Shown here piece after piece: positions 32,449 to 43,341 of a DNA stretch of 64,000 bases. The DNA comes from Neisseria dentiae (GTDB taxonomy: Bacteria; Pseudomonadota; Gammaproteobacteria; Burkholderiales; Neisseriaceae). Numbering within the stretch: position 1 is the stretch's first letter; the number at the start of each line of letters is the position of its first letter. The notes beneath the pieces are model-generated. The model worked only from the letters and a program-made list of their open reading frames with translations. It did not search any database and was not told where the DNA came from. The stretch spans positions 2,691,931-2,755,930 of the forward strand of contig NZ_CP059570.1 in assembly GCF_014055005.1 (NCBI RefSeq). The letters run 5' to 3'. Position numbers and translations under genes: made by a program.

Positions 32449-33204
32449 ATGTGGGACAAGAAATGGGTTATCGGCAACTGGAAAATGAACGGCCGCCTGC
32501 AAAACAATAACGCATTGATGCACCGCTTCCGCATTATGCCCACGGCCGATAGGGTGGTTATCGGCTTGGCCGCCCCCACCGTTTACCTGCTGCAACTGCA
32601 CAACGCCATGCAGATTGTGCTCAACAACCGCATCCTCACCTGCGCGCAAGACGTGAGCCGGTTCCCCAATAACGGCGCCTACACCGGCGAAGTGTCCGCC
32701 GACATGATGGCCGACATCGGCGTGGATATCGTTTTGATCGGCCACTCGGAGCGCAGCCTGTATTTCGGCGAAAAAAACGAAATCCAGCGCCAAAAAATGG
32801 TGAACGTGCTAAACGTGGGGCTGACTCCGCTGCTGTGCGTGGGCGAGAGCCTGGAAGAGCGCGAAGCAGGGCGCGAGCAAGAAGTAATCGCCCACCAACT
32901 CTCGATTTTAGAGGGGCTGGACACCAAAAACATCGCCGTTGCCTACGAACCCGTATGGGCCATCGGCACCGGAAAAGTCGCCACCACAGGCCAAATTGCC
33001 GACATGCACGCGTTTATTCACAAACAAATCTTGTCATTGTGCGGCAACGATGTTAATATCCGCATTCTTTACGGCGGAAGCGTCAACGCCGGCAACGCAG
33101 CCGACATTTTCGCCGTGCCGTATGTAGACGGCGCACTGGTAGGCGGAGCATCCCTGTCTTACGACTCGTTTACCGCCATCATTGACGCCGCACAAGAATC
33201 ATAG
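32449..33204 (+). CDS. tpiA: Triosephosphate isomerase
   Basis: 251 residues. Catalytic Lys12 (GNWKMNG), His99 (IGHSERS) and Glu167 (AYEPVWAIGTGK) are all in place, as is the phosphate loop GGSVNAGNA. It links DHAP and GAP in glycolysis/gluconeogenesis. Next to secG, the usual arrangement. Confidence 0.98.
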   Translation: MWDKKWVIGNWKMNGRLQNNNALMHRFRIMPTADRVVIGLAAPTVYLLQLHNAMQIVLNNRILTCAQDVSRFPNNGAYTGEVSADMMADIGVDIVLIGHSERSLYFGEKNEIQRQKMVNVLNVGLTPLLCVGESLEEREAGREQEVIAHQLSILEGLDTKNIAVAYEPVWAIGTGKVATTGQIADMHAFIHKQILSLCGNDVNIRILYGGSVNAGNAADIFAVPYVDGALVGGASLSYDSFTAIIDAAQES

Positions 33205-33209
33205 GAATT

Positions 33210-33566
33210 ATGGAAGCCTTTAAAACCGTTATCTGGATTATCAACATCTTCGCCGCCTTGGCCGTTATCGTGCTGGTTTTGATGCAGCACGGCAAAGGCG
33301 CAGATGCGGGTGCCACTTTCGGTTCGGGCAGCGGCAGCGCCCAAGGCGTGTTCGGTTCGGGCGGCAACGCCAACTTTTTGAGCCGCAGCACCGCCATCGC
33401 CGCCACCGTATTCTTCGCCACCTGCATGGCTATGGTTTACATTAATACCCATTCAAGCAAACACGGCTTGGATTTCAGCACGGTGCAACAGAGCCAGCCG
33501 GCGCAAACGCAGCAAAGCGCTCCCGTGCAAACCGCACCGCAAACGCCCGCTTCCTCAGCCCAATAG
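33210..33566 (+). CDS. secG: Sec translocon subunit SecG
   Basis: 118 residues: two membrane helices (about 2-22 and 50-72) joined by the conserved HGKGADAGATFGSGSGSAQG loop. The Gln/Pro/Ala/Ser-rich tail (about 90-118) is variable in the family. It assists SecYE-driven export. Five bases after tpiA. Confidence 0.95.
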   Translation: MEAFKTVIWIINIFAALAVIVLVLMQHGKGADAGATFGSGSGSAQGVFGSGGNANFLSRSTAIAATVFFATCMAMVYINTHSSKHGLDFSTVQQSQPAQTQQSAPVQTAPQTPASSAQ

Positions 33567-33608
33567 CAGCGTTTGGATATTTACAGTTTTTTTAAAAATA
33601 CAGTTTTT

Positions 33609-33694
33609 GCCGACATGGTGGAATTGGTAGACACGCTATCTTGAGGGGGTAGTGACCCTAGGTCGTTCGAGTTCAAGTCTCGATGTCGGCACCA
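33609..33694 (+). tRNA. tRNA-Leu (GAG)
   Basis: Acceptor GCCGACA with TGTCGGC; anticodon stem CTATC/GGTAG with loop TTGAGGG gives GAG; a class II tRNA with a variable arm; TTCAAGT T-loop and encoded CCA. Confidence 0.93.
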
Positions 33695-33702
33695 TCTAAA
33701 AG

Positions 33703-33730
33703 AAAACAGCCCAAATTTTGGGCTGTTTTT
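33703..33730 (+). terminator. Terminator of tRNA-Leu
   Basis: AAAACAGCCCAA pairs with TTGGGCTGTTTT, followed by T, starting nine bases after the tRNA. Confidence 0.85.
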
Positions 33731-34153
33731 ATGTTTTTTGGAGGGCTTGGCGCCGGTTTGCTATTGTAGAGGGCAAAATCCGCTTAGGCCGAGGCCTTTG
33801 CAAAAATACCTTAAGGCCGTCTGAAATGTTTAAATTCGGTCATTCCCGCGCAGGCGGGAATCCAGTCGTTTTTTCATAAGTTATTGAAATAAAATACTTG
33901 ATGGTTTGAAGGCTGGATTTCCGCCTGAGCGGGCATGACGATAATCGGATGTTTCAGACAGCCTAAACGACTTGCAAAGGCCGCAGGCCGTCTGAAATGC
34001 CCATGCGGTTATTATATGGTTCAACCACTAAACTTTAGTAACCATTCCGTCATGCCCGGTTTGACCTGGGTATCTTGAATTTCAGCAACGCGCCATATTC
34101 GGGTTGGGCCCGAGTATGGCGTGTGTGCTTTTCTTAAGTTGGTTGGCTGTGGT
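33731..34153. other. Repeat-rich intergenic region
   Basis: No gene. It carries the uninterrupted copy of the nested repeat (33785-33982) followed by a degenerate CTCGGGCTTGACCCGAG-type repeat (34047-34131). Confidence 0.6.
33785..33982. repeat. Uninterrupted copy of the 19345-19704 repeat
   Basis: It shares, in reverse orientation, the GACCTTTGCAA-type ends, the CAGGCGGGAATCCAG arms and the central AAGTTATTGAAATAAAATAC segment, without the 117-base element. The insertion point is the TA at 33890-33891. Confidence 0.75.
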
Positions 34154-34978
34154 TTAGGGCTTGTGCGGCCGGTCATTTCTCACCCGCATGAAAGTGGCGA
34201 ATCTGGGCGTGCCTTTTTGGGTGAATCCGCGGTGGCGGTAGGTGATGGTGCTGCCGATGGCGGGCGGGTTGGCGCGGTCGCTGTCTTTCAGGCCGCTGCC
34301 GATTTTAAATTCGCCGTGTTGGTTTTTGCAGCCGAGTGCGCCGAGTTTTCCCGAATATTTACCTTTGCCTTCGTAGTGTCGGGTAACGGTGCATTCGGCA
34401 TCGTGCAGGCTTTTCAGCTTCAGCAGGTAATCGCTGCGGCCGCCCCGGTAGGGCATTTCGGGATGGCGCAGCATAACGCCTTCGCCGCCTCCGGCCTCTA
34501 TTTGTTTTAAGAAAGCCTGTGCGTGGGCGTTGTCTTCGGCGGGTGTTTGCTTGATGATCTTAATCGGTGCCTGCGGGTGGCGGTGCAGCCATTTTTCGAG
34601 CACGGCCAGGCGTTGGTAGAGGTTGCCGGATGCCTGCGGCAGGTCGAACACATAGAGTTTGATGTTTTGCCAGTTGCCCGATGCGGTGCGCACGGCGGCG
34701 GAAATCTGCTCGAATTGCCCGCGCCGGCTGAACAGCTCGCCATCGAGGGGATAGGGCGGGAAATGGTCGAGGTAGCCTGCGGGCGGGGTGAACGGGTAGC
34801 CTTGCCGGCTGACGAGCTGTTTGCCGGTCCAATAGGCGCGCACGCCGTCGAGTTTTTCACTCATTGCCCAGCCGGAGATGTTTTGTGCGCGGTATTCTTT
34901 AGCGAGCAGCAAATCGGGGGCGGCGGCCAGAGCCGCCGGCGTGAAAAATAGGGCGCAAGAGAGTATGATGTTTTTCAT
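34154..34978 (-). CDS. Secreted ATP-dependent DNA ligase (LigE type)
   Basis: 274 residues with a Sec signal peptide (about 1-19, FFTPAALAA). The adenylation lysine is Lys42 in EKLDGVRAYW; GELF, EGVMLRHPEMPYRGGRSDYL and LLKLK match the other nucleotidyltransferase motifs, followed by a short OB domain with GSGLKD. The periplasmic location suggests a role on incoming DNA during natural transformation or in biofilm DNA; Neisseria homologues are known. It is a minimal ligase without extra binding domains. Confidence 0.93.
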   Translation of the reverse strand: MKNIILSCALFFTPAALAAAPDLLLAKEYRAQNISGWAMSEKLDGVRAYWTGKQLVSRQGYPFTPPAGYLDHFPPYPLDGELFSRRGQFEQISAAVRTASGNWQNIKLYVFDLPQASGNLYQRLAVLEKWLHRHPQAPIKIIKQTPAEDNAHAQAFLKQIEAGGGEGVMLRHPEMPYRGGRSDYLLKLKSLHDAECTVTRHYEGKGKYSGKLGALGCKNQHGEFKIGSGLKDSDRANPPAIGSTITYRHRGFTQKGTPRFATFMRVRNDRPHKP

Positions 34979-35052
34979 TTTATTTTCCCTGTTTGTGTTT
35001 TATTTGTAACTCAAAATATTATTACAGGCCGTCTGAAAAATAAAGGAAGTTT

Positions 35053-35691
35053 ATGACTTTGCATTGTGAAATAATCGCGGTAACGCCGTTCAGGCAGAAT
35101 TGCACGCTGCTGTGGGACGATGAAACCGGTGAGGCCGTGCTCACCGATGTGGGCGGCGATGTGCCGTTTGTACTGGCGGAAGTTGCCAAGCGCGGTTTGA
35201 AGTTGACGGCCGTTTGGCTGACGCACGGGCATTTGGACCATGCGGGCGGGGTGGTTGAGTTGCTCTCGCAGTATGATGTGCCGGTGTTGGGGCCGCACGA
35301 AGCAGACGGTTTTCTGCTGGAGCAGCTGCCGCAGGTGACGGCGCAATACGGCTTTCCCGTGTCGCCCGCGTTCGAGCCTTCGCGCTGGTTGCAGGAAGGC
35401 GACACGCTGGCGGTGGGAAACCATACGTTTGAAGTGCTGCATATCCCCGGCCACACACCGGGCCATGTTGTGTTTTATTGTAAAGATGCGGAATTATTAA
35501 TCGCAGGTGATGTCTTGTTTTATGAAACGATTGGCAGAACCGATTTCCCGCGCGGAAATCATGCTGATTTAATCCGCAATATTGCAAGCAAGCTGCTGGT
35601 ATTGCCCGAACACACGACGGTGGTCGCGGGGCACGGCAGAGCCACCACCATCGGCCACGAAAAGCGGCATAATCCGTTTTTGCAGGGCTGA
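35053..35691 (+). CDS. MBL-fold metallohydrolase, glyoxalase II-like
   Basis: 212 residues. Metal motif THGHLDH gives His58, His60, Asp62 and His63; further ligands lie in HIPGHTPGH and GDVLF, plus HGRATT. This short form without the C-terminal substrate domain of classic glyoxalase II resembles E. coli YcbL. It probably cleaves a thioester or similar bond; the substrate is open. AAGGAAG ribosome binding site, cytoplasmic. Confidence 0.88.
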   Translation: MTLHCEIIAVTPFRQNCTLLWDDETGEAVLTDVGGDVPFVLAEVAKRGLKLTAVWLTHGHLDHAGGVVELLSQYDVPVLGPHEADGFLLEQLPQVTAQYGFPVSPAFEPSRWLQEGDTLAVGNHTFEVLHIPGHTPGHVVFYCKDAELLIAGDVLFYETIGRTDFPRGNHADLIRNIASKLLVLPEHTTVVAGHGRATTIGHEKRHNPFLQG

Positions 35692-35793
35692 GGCCAAAGT
35701 TAAGAAGTGCAAAATGCCCGAAAGGCTGCTTTGCTTGCAGATCGGCGGATATGGATTTGTTTTCCCACACCATCCCAATGCAAGGAGTGAGTA

Positions 35794-37044
35794 ATGTCTT
35801 TTGATTTAGGTAGTTTGCTGCAAGGCCAGTTGGGCGGCGTGTTGAGCCGCTTTTTAACCCAAAACGGCGAAAGCGCCGAAAACAGCACCAAGGCCGCCGG
35901 TTTGGCGGTTCCCGCTGTTGTGGCGGGCTTGTTGAAACATGTCGGCGGCAACCCCGATAATGCCGCAGGCCTGTTCGAGCTGGTTAAAGGCAGCGCGGGC
36001 GCCCCGTTGAACAATGCCGTGGCGCAGGCCGAAGAAGGCGGCAGCGGTTTGGACAGCCTGATCGATTGGGGCAAAGCCAAACTGCCCGAACTCTTGGGCG
36101 GCAATGCGGCCGATGTGTCCGACCAAATCGCGCAGGAAAGCGGCGTGTCGAAAGCCACCGCAGGTTCGCTGCTGTCGCTGTCGCTGCCGTTGGTGTTGTC
36201 GGTGTTGCGCGGCAAAGTGCAGGGCGACAACCTCAGCCAAGGCCAGTTGTTGGGCTTGCTCGGCCAGCAGCAAAGCTGGCTTTCCGGCGCATTGAGCGGT
36301 GGTATGCTTTCGGCTTTGGGCATCAGCAGCCTGAGCGGTTTGTTCGGCAGCCTGTCGGGTTTGGCCGGCGGTATCGGCCATGCCGCATCTGCCGCTGCGG
36401 GCGGTGCGGCTGCGGCAACGGCAGCCACTGCAAGCAAGGGTTCGGGTTTGGGCAAATGGATTGCCTTGGTGATTGCCGCACTTTTGGCTCTGTTTGCCTA
36501 TAAGAGCTGCGGCACCCAAAGCGGCCAAACCGGCCCCGCCGCAGCCAGCGATGCCTCGGCGCCTGTTGCCGAGGCGGCTTCGGAGCCTGAAAGCGCGGCT
36601 GTGTCTGCCGTGATGCCGTCCGAACCTTCTGCGGTGTCCGCTCCTGCTGCTTCGGCACCTGCTGCTGCTTCGGAAGCTTCGGCGCCTGCCGCACCTGCCG
36701 CCGACCCCAACAGCGCCCATGTGAGCTATGATAACGGCGTGGCCAAATTCTATTTTGCCACTGCCAAAACCGATGTGGCCGAAGGTGCCGAAACCGTGGT
36801 GGCCGAAGTGATTGCCGCCGGTAAAGAAGGTAAAAAACTGGTGATCAGTGGATTTGCCGACAGCACCGGTAAAGCGGCGGCAAACGAAAAATTGTCGAAA
36901 GACCGCGCCAACGCCGTAAAAGCCTTCTTTGAAGCGCAAGGCGTGGATGCTGCCAATATCGAACTGCGCAAGCCTGAAAACACCACCGGCGCGGTAGGCA
37001 ACGATGCCGAAGGCCGCCGGGTGGAAGTGAAAGTGGAAGGTTGA
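35794..37044 (+). CDS. DUF937 domain - membrane helix - OmpA-like domain protein
   Basis: 416 residues. Residues 1-140 are a YidB/DUF937-like helical domain (MSFDLGSLLQGQLGGVLSRF, LIDWGKAKLPELLGG). Gly/Ala/Ser-rich residues 165-220 lead to a membrane helix at about 222-240 (KWIALVIAALLALFAYKS), a long Ala/Pro/Ser/Glu linker (about 245-305) and an OmpA-type peptidoglycan-binding domain (about 310-416) with ISGFADSTGKAAANEKLSKD and RANAVKAFFEAQGVDAANI. Topology predicts a cytoplasmic DUF937 part and a periplasmic OmpA part binding the wall. Role unknown. Confidence 0.82.
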   Translation: MSFDLGSLLQGQLGGVLSRFLTQNGESAENSTKAAGLAVPAVVAGLLKHVGGNPDNAAGLFELVKGSAGAPLNNAVAQAEEGGSGLDSLIDWGKAKLPELLGGNAADVSDQIAQESGVSKATAGSLLSLSLPLVLSVLRGKVQGDNLSQGQLLGLLGQQQSWLSGALSGGMLSALGISSLSGLFGSLSGLAGGIGHAASAAAGGAAAATAATASKGSGLGKWIALVIAALLALFAYKSCGTQSGQTGPAAASDASAPVAEAASEPESAAVSAVMPSEPSAVSAPAASAPAAASEASAPAAPAADPNSAHVSYDNGVAKFYFATAKTDVAEGAETVVAEVIAAGKEGKKLVISGFADSTGKAAANEKLSKDRANAVKAFFEAQGVDAANIELRKPENTTGAVGNDAEGRRVEVKVEG

Positions 37045-37079
37045 TTGGTACGCTGATCTAAACTGTTTTGCTTTGATAA

Positions 37080-37110
37080 AAGGCCGTCTGAAAATATTTC
37101 AGACGGCCTT
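37080..37110. terminator. Inverted uptake-sequence pair after the OmpA-like gene
   Basis: AAGGCCGTCTGAAA pairs with TTTCAGACGGCCTT around ATA, 36 bases after the stop codon. Confidence 0.7.
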
Positions 37111-37275
37111 TCTGACTGCACACCCTAAGCATTAAACGGCAATCGGCACGGTTTTTTGCAAAACCGAAAAACATCACAAAGAAGTTCATTTACCGTTGTT
37201 TGATGTTGCCCAATCCGTTCGGGCGGGAAGGCGGTTGGGTGCTTTCAGACGGCCTGAACGGTTTCTGCGAACGGA

Positions 37276-40113
<2,838 letters not shown>

Positions 40114-40168
40114 GATGTTTCTTTGAATGCGGCGTTAAGTTTGTAAAATTGTGGAATTATAACGCAAA

Positions 40169-40205
40169 GGCCGTCTGAAACCTATAAAAGGCGTTTCAGA
40201 CGGCC
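40169..40205. terminator. Inverted uptake-sequence pair between valS and the XRE gene
   Basis: GGCCGTCTGAAAC (40169-40181) and its complement (40193-40205). It follows the XRE gene on the minus strand and overlaps the valS promoter region. Confidence 0.6.
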
Positions 40206-40259
40206 ATGAAACTGCCCGTTAGGCCGGTTGGCGCTAACGGGCGGTTTTATTTTCTCGGC

Positions 40260-40556
40260 TCATTTGTTTTTCGCTTCGGCCTTGGCTTCTTTTTTCAAAG
40301 AGGCATATAAGTCAGGCTGGCGGCTTTTCAGCAGCGAAGCAATCGCGAGATCGTCGCGGTTCACTTTGGCCAAGTCGATTTTCTCGATGTGTACCAAACG
40401 CAGCAACTCGCGAACAGGCTTGGGCATGTTGCGGCCTGATTCGTAGCGCGAACCGCCGGACTGGGTAACGCCGATTCGGCTCCAAAAGTCCATTTGGTTT
40501 AAACCGAGTTTTTTGCGGATATCGCGGATATTTTCGATTTTCTCGAACGACTTCAT
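40260..40556 (-). CDS. XRE-type helix-turn-helix regulator
   Basis: 98 residues. HTH region about 10-60: IRDIRKKLGLNQMDFWSRIG, VTQSGGSRYESGRNMPKPVR. A Lys-rich C-terminus (KKEAKAEAKNK) follows. The ATG at 40556 has a GAAGGGAA site; a longer reading from 40586 lacks one. This is a DNA-binding protein without a partner toxin gene nearby, so probably a stand-alone regulator. An AT-rich palindrome upstream (40607-40635) is a candidate self-operator. Confidence 0.85.
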   Translation of the reverse strand: MKSFEKIENIRDIRKKLGLNQMDFWSRIGVTQSGGSRYESGRNMPKPVRELLRLVHIEKIDLAKVNRDDLAIASLLKSRQPDLYASLKKEAKAEAKNK

Positions 40557-40606
40557 GAAATTCCCTTCATTTGTTGTAAAGCTCAATCTGGCAATTACTT
40601 ATTCAG

Positions 40607-40635
40607 TAATAATATCCTGAGTGAGAATATTATAT
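40607..40635 (-). promoter_or_regulatory. AT-rich palindrome upstream of the XRE gene
   Basis: ATAATAT (40609-40615) and ATATTAT (40627-40633) are inverted around CCTGAGTGAGA, 51 bases upstream of the XRE start. The geometry suits a dimeric HTH regulator. Confidence 0.35.
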
Positions 40636-40816
40636 TCAGATAAGTATAAACGCTTAGACAGCAAAATCAGGATAAGTTTAATCGGATTTTCTATCAAGCG
40701 GTCAAAAAACGCGATAAACGCGATGTGTTGTTACGACTGTCCTTTAAAAACAAAGGGTTACTTTTTAAAGCAAAGATTCTAACTAAAAATAATTTACATA
40801 AAAAAACGTAACGAAA

Positions 40817-41593
40817 TCAAGGTTTACCTGTTTGGGGACTGATTGTGAGGATTTCATACCCCGTTTCGGTAACCAAAACTTCGTGTTCCCATTGGGCGGA
40901 AAGCGAGCGGTCTTTGGTAACCACCGTCCAGCCGTCGGCCAAAATGCGCAGGTGGCGTTTGCCTTGGTTAATCATCGGCTCTACCGTAAAAATCATCCCC
41001 GGCTGCAACACCAAACCCTGACCTTTGCGGCCGTAATGCAGGATTTGCGGCTCTTCGTGAAAGCCGCGGCCGATGCCGTGGCCGCAGAATTCCTGCACCA
41101 CCGAATAACCTGCGTTTTCGGCAACCTGCTGGCAGGCATAGCCGACATCGCCCAAAGTGGCGCCGGGTTTGACGGCCTCGATGCCTGCCATCATGGATTG
41201 GTGGGTAACGTCGATCAGGCGTTGGGCGTGCGGGCTGATTTTGCCCACCGCAAACATGCGGCTGGAATCGCCGTGGAAGCCGTCTTTTTTGATGGTTACG
41301 TCGATGTTGAGAATATCGCCGTTTTTCAAAGGCTTGTCGTCGGGAATGCCGTGGCAGATCACATGGTTGACCGAGGTGCAGCATGATTTGGGGTAGGGCG
41401 GGTTACCGTAGTTGAGCGGCGCGGGGTAGCCACCCTGCACTTCGGTGTGGTAGTCGTAAATCAGCTTATCCAGCTCGTTGGTGGTTACGCCGGGTTTGAC
41501 GAATTGGCCGATATAGTCGAGCGCTTCGGCCGCCAGCCGGCCCAGCTCGCGCATTTTTTCGATTTCTTCGGCGGTTTTGATAATAACGGCCAT
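40817..41593 (-). CDS. map: Methionine aminopeptidase, type I
   Basis: 258 residues. It removes initiator Met. Dinuclear metal-site segments are NIDVTIKKDGFHGDSSRMF, EFCGHGIGRGFHEEPQI and FTVEPMINQG with a late Glu in WEHEVLVTE. The ATG at 41593 follows AAGGAAG; an upstream extension of the frame is not supported. Confidence 0.97.
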   Translation of the reverse strand: MAVIIKTAEEIEKMRELGRLAAEALDYIGQFVKPGVTTNELDKLIYDYHTEVQGGYPAPLNYGNPPYPKSCCTSVNHVICHGIPDDKPLKNGDILNIDVTIKKDGFHGDSSRMFAVGKISPHAQRLIDVTHQSMMAGIEAVKPGATLGDVGYACQQVAENAGYSVVQEFCGHGIGRGFHEEPQILHYGRKGQGLVLQPGMIFTVEPMINQGKRHLRILADGWTVVTKDRSLSAQWEHEVLVTETGYEILTISPQTGKP

Positions 41594-41740
41594 GAGGCTT
41601 CCTTTGTTTTCTGGTGTTCGGATTTGATATTCAGACGGCCTTCCGGTAACGCACGAAAGGCCGTCTGAAAGAGAGCGGCGCGTTTGCCGCCGCAAGGGTT
41701 GAATAGGGGTGTAAAGCTGCCGTTTCAAGTGGGCGGCAGG

Positions 41741-41933
41741 TTAGGGAGTGTAGTTCAGAAAGTGTTACGGCGGTATTTTTGGTTAAAATCCGCATCTGCG
41801 GCGTTAGGTAGCGTAGCGGACTTGCGAAGCTAAAATGCTCGCAAGATGTCCAATCTTGCTGTGCTTTTTGCCTTGCACCTGCGGATTTTTCCTCAAAAAA
41901 CCGCTTCGTAAGCCTTCTGACTACACTCCCTAA
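41741..41933. mobile_element. 193-base terminal-inverted-repeat element (MITE-like)
   Basis: Both ends read TTAGGGAGTGTAGT inward, and similarity continues imperfectly for about 60 bases into GGATTTTAACC/GGAAAAATCCGCAG. The middle has the GCGGACTTGCGAAGCTAA motif shared with other repeats here and a CAAGAT/ATCTTG hairpin. There is no coding capacity. The right terminus supplies the TAG stop codon of the neighbouring gene. Confidence 0.65.
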
Positions 41934-42568
41934 AACAGGTTGTCGGTTACTTTGCCGTTGGCGGGTTTGGCAGGAGCGGTTTCTGCCGCCGGGGCCGGTT
42001 TTTCGACAGCAGGTTTTTCTGCGGGTTTTTCTGCTGCGGATTTGGGTGCGGCAGGCTTTTCGGCTGCTTCGGCTTGCGGGGCAGGCGCTTCGGCTGCTAC
42101 GGGCTGTTCTTTGGGCGGCTCGGCAGGGGTTTCGGCCTGCTGTGCGGCGGCCGGTTTGGCGGCTTCTTCCGGTGCGTTTTTACGCTGCGGTTTGGCGCGG
42201 GCCTGGCGAACAGGTTTTCTGGGTTGGGCGGCGGTTTGCTCGGGGGCGGATGCGGCGGCGGTTTGCGTTTCGGCACTTGCCGCCGAAGCGGCGGCTTCGG
42301 GCGCTTGTTGCTCGGCGGCATCGGCTTGGGCTTGGGCTGCTGCCGCGGCTACCGCCGAGGCGGGTGCGCCGCGCGGCGAGAGCACTTCAACTGCCGATGC
42401 GGCGGCGGTTTGCGGTGCTGAGGCTTCTTGTCGGGCAACTTCTTCGTTGCCGTCGAATGTCTGCATGATGCCGATTACCACGCCTGCCACGGCGATGAAG
42501 GCGATGGCGAAGAGGGCGCCGAGCAGGTGTTTGGGCTTGAGCATAAAACCCGGTTTGCGGTTGTTCAT
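41930..42568 (-). CDS. Membrane-anchored Ala/Pro/Glu/Lys-rich protein
   Basis: 212 residues. A short basic N-terminus and one membrane helix at about 15-36 (LLGALFAIAFIAVAGVVIGI) are followed by a low-complexity periplasmic region of Ala, Pro, Glu and Lys repeats (AEKPAAPKSAAEKPAEKPAV). It resembles the spacer of TonB or TolA proteins but has no recognisable TonB C-terminal domain. Function unknown. Last gene of a cluster yraN-gmhA-dolP-this; its stop codon lies in the terminal repeat of the element at 41741-41933, so the native C-terminus may have been altered. Confidence 0.7.
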   Translation of the reverse strand: MNNRKPGFMLKPKHLLGALFAIAFIAVAGVVIGIMQTFDGNEEVARQEASAPQTAAASAVEVLSPRGAPASAVAAAAAQAQADAAEQQAPEAAASAASAETQTAAASAPEQTAAQPRKPVRQARAKPQRKNAPEEAAKPAAAQQAETPAEPPKEQPVAAEAPAPQAEAAEKPAAPKSAAEKPAEKPAVEKPAPAAETAPAKPANGKVTDNLF

Positions 42569-42592
42569 TTTTGTTTTCCGTTTAGCTGATAG

Positions 42593-42623
42593 AGGCCGTC
42601 TGAAAACCGGTTTCAGACGGCCT
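42593..42623. terminator. Inverted uptake-sequence pair after dolP
   Basis: AGGCCGTCTGAAA (42593-42605) and complement (42611-42623), with the centre extending the palindrome (AAACCGGTTT). Confidence 0.6.
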
Positions 42624-42664
42624 TTTGCCTGTACGGCAAAATAGGTTCAAAGCGGCGAAGCTTA

Positions 42665-43270
42665 TCATTTATTGTAGGTTTGATAAAGCGTTACCACTTT
42701 TTTTACGCCCGAAGTGGTGCTCACGCGCTCGGTAACGGCGGCTTGTTCGGCGGGGGTGAGGATGCCCATCACATAGGTTACGCCGTCGTAGGTAACGATT
42801 TTCACGCGGCTGGGAATCACGCCTTGGATACCCAGCAGGGTGGTGCGCACTTTCGATGTGCTCCAAGTGTCGCTGCTCACGTTGGCGAAGGTGCGTTTTT
42901 GCGGCGATACGCTGATGTAGTTATACACTTCTTGAACGGATTGCTCCGAGCGCGCCACTTGTTCTACGAATGCGCGGTCGTTTTCGTTGGCAACGTGGCC
43001 GAGCAGCAGGATATGGCGGTTATAGCCCACAACCGAGAGTTTCGGCTCGAAGCCTTCGGCTTGGTTGTTTTGGCGCAGGTAGGATAGGGCGGTGTTTTTG
43101 ATGCGCACTTCCATCACGTTGTCGTCGGCTTGGGTGCCGGTGCTGCGGCGGTCGAGGGCGGATGCGCCGCCCACTGCGGCTCCGCCCAAAACGGCGCCTA
43201 CGCAGCCGCTCAGCAGGGCGGCGGTTAAGGCGGCGGCAAGCAGGGTTCGGGTGTGTTGTTTGATGTTCAT
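42665..43270 (-). CDS. dolP: BON-domain outer-membrane lipoprotein DolP (YraP)
   Basis: 201 residues. Lipoprotein signal with lipobox LLSGC (Cys22). Two BON domains: about 50-118 (VMEVRIKNTALSYLRQNNQA, LLGHVANENDRAFVEQVARS) and about 125-195 (VRTTLLGIQGVIPSRVKIVT, MGILTPAEQAAVTERVS). DolP binds anionic phospholipid and guards outer-membrane integrity; the meningococcal homologue is antigen GNA2091. In E. coli it also follows yraN-diaA. Confidence 0.93.
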   Translation of the reverse strand: MNIKQHTRTLLAAALTAALLSGCVGAVLGGAAVGGASALDRRSTGTQADDNVMEVRIKNTALSYLRQNNQAEGFEPKLSVVGYNRHILLLGHVANENDRAFVEQVARSEQSVQEVYNYISVSPQKRTFANVSSDTWSTSKVRTTLLGIQGVIPSRVKIVTYDGVTYVMGILTPAEQAAVTERVSTTSGVKKVVTLYQTYNK

Positions 43271-43341
43271 CTCGAATGCGTCCTTTCTGGATGGTTTTCA
43301 GACGACCCGGTGTGCAGAGGCCGTCTGAAAGCTGGAAACGG

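Noticed and set aside
35854..36939. 361-codon minus-strand frame opposite the DUF937-OmpA gene
   Set aside because: Arg/Gly/Ser low-complexity reading caused by the Ala/Pro codons of the real gene.
42097..42644. Cys/Gly/Ala-rich frames on the plus strand near 42000
   Set aside because: Antisense of the Ala/Pro/Glu/Lys-rich membrane protein; the reverse frame also lacks a family, but has a membrane anchor, a start codon with ribosome binding site and conserved neighbours.
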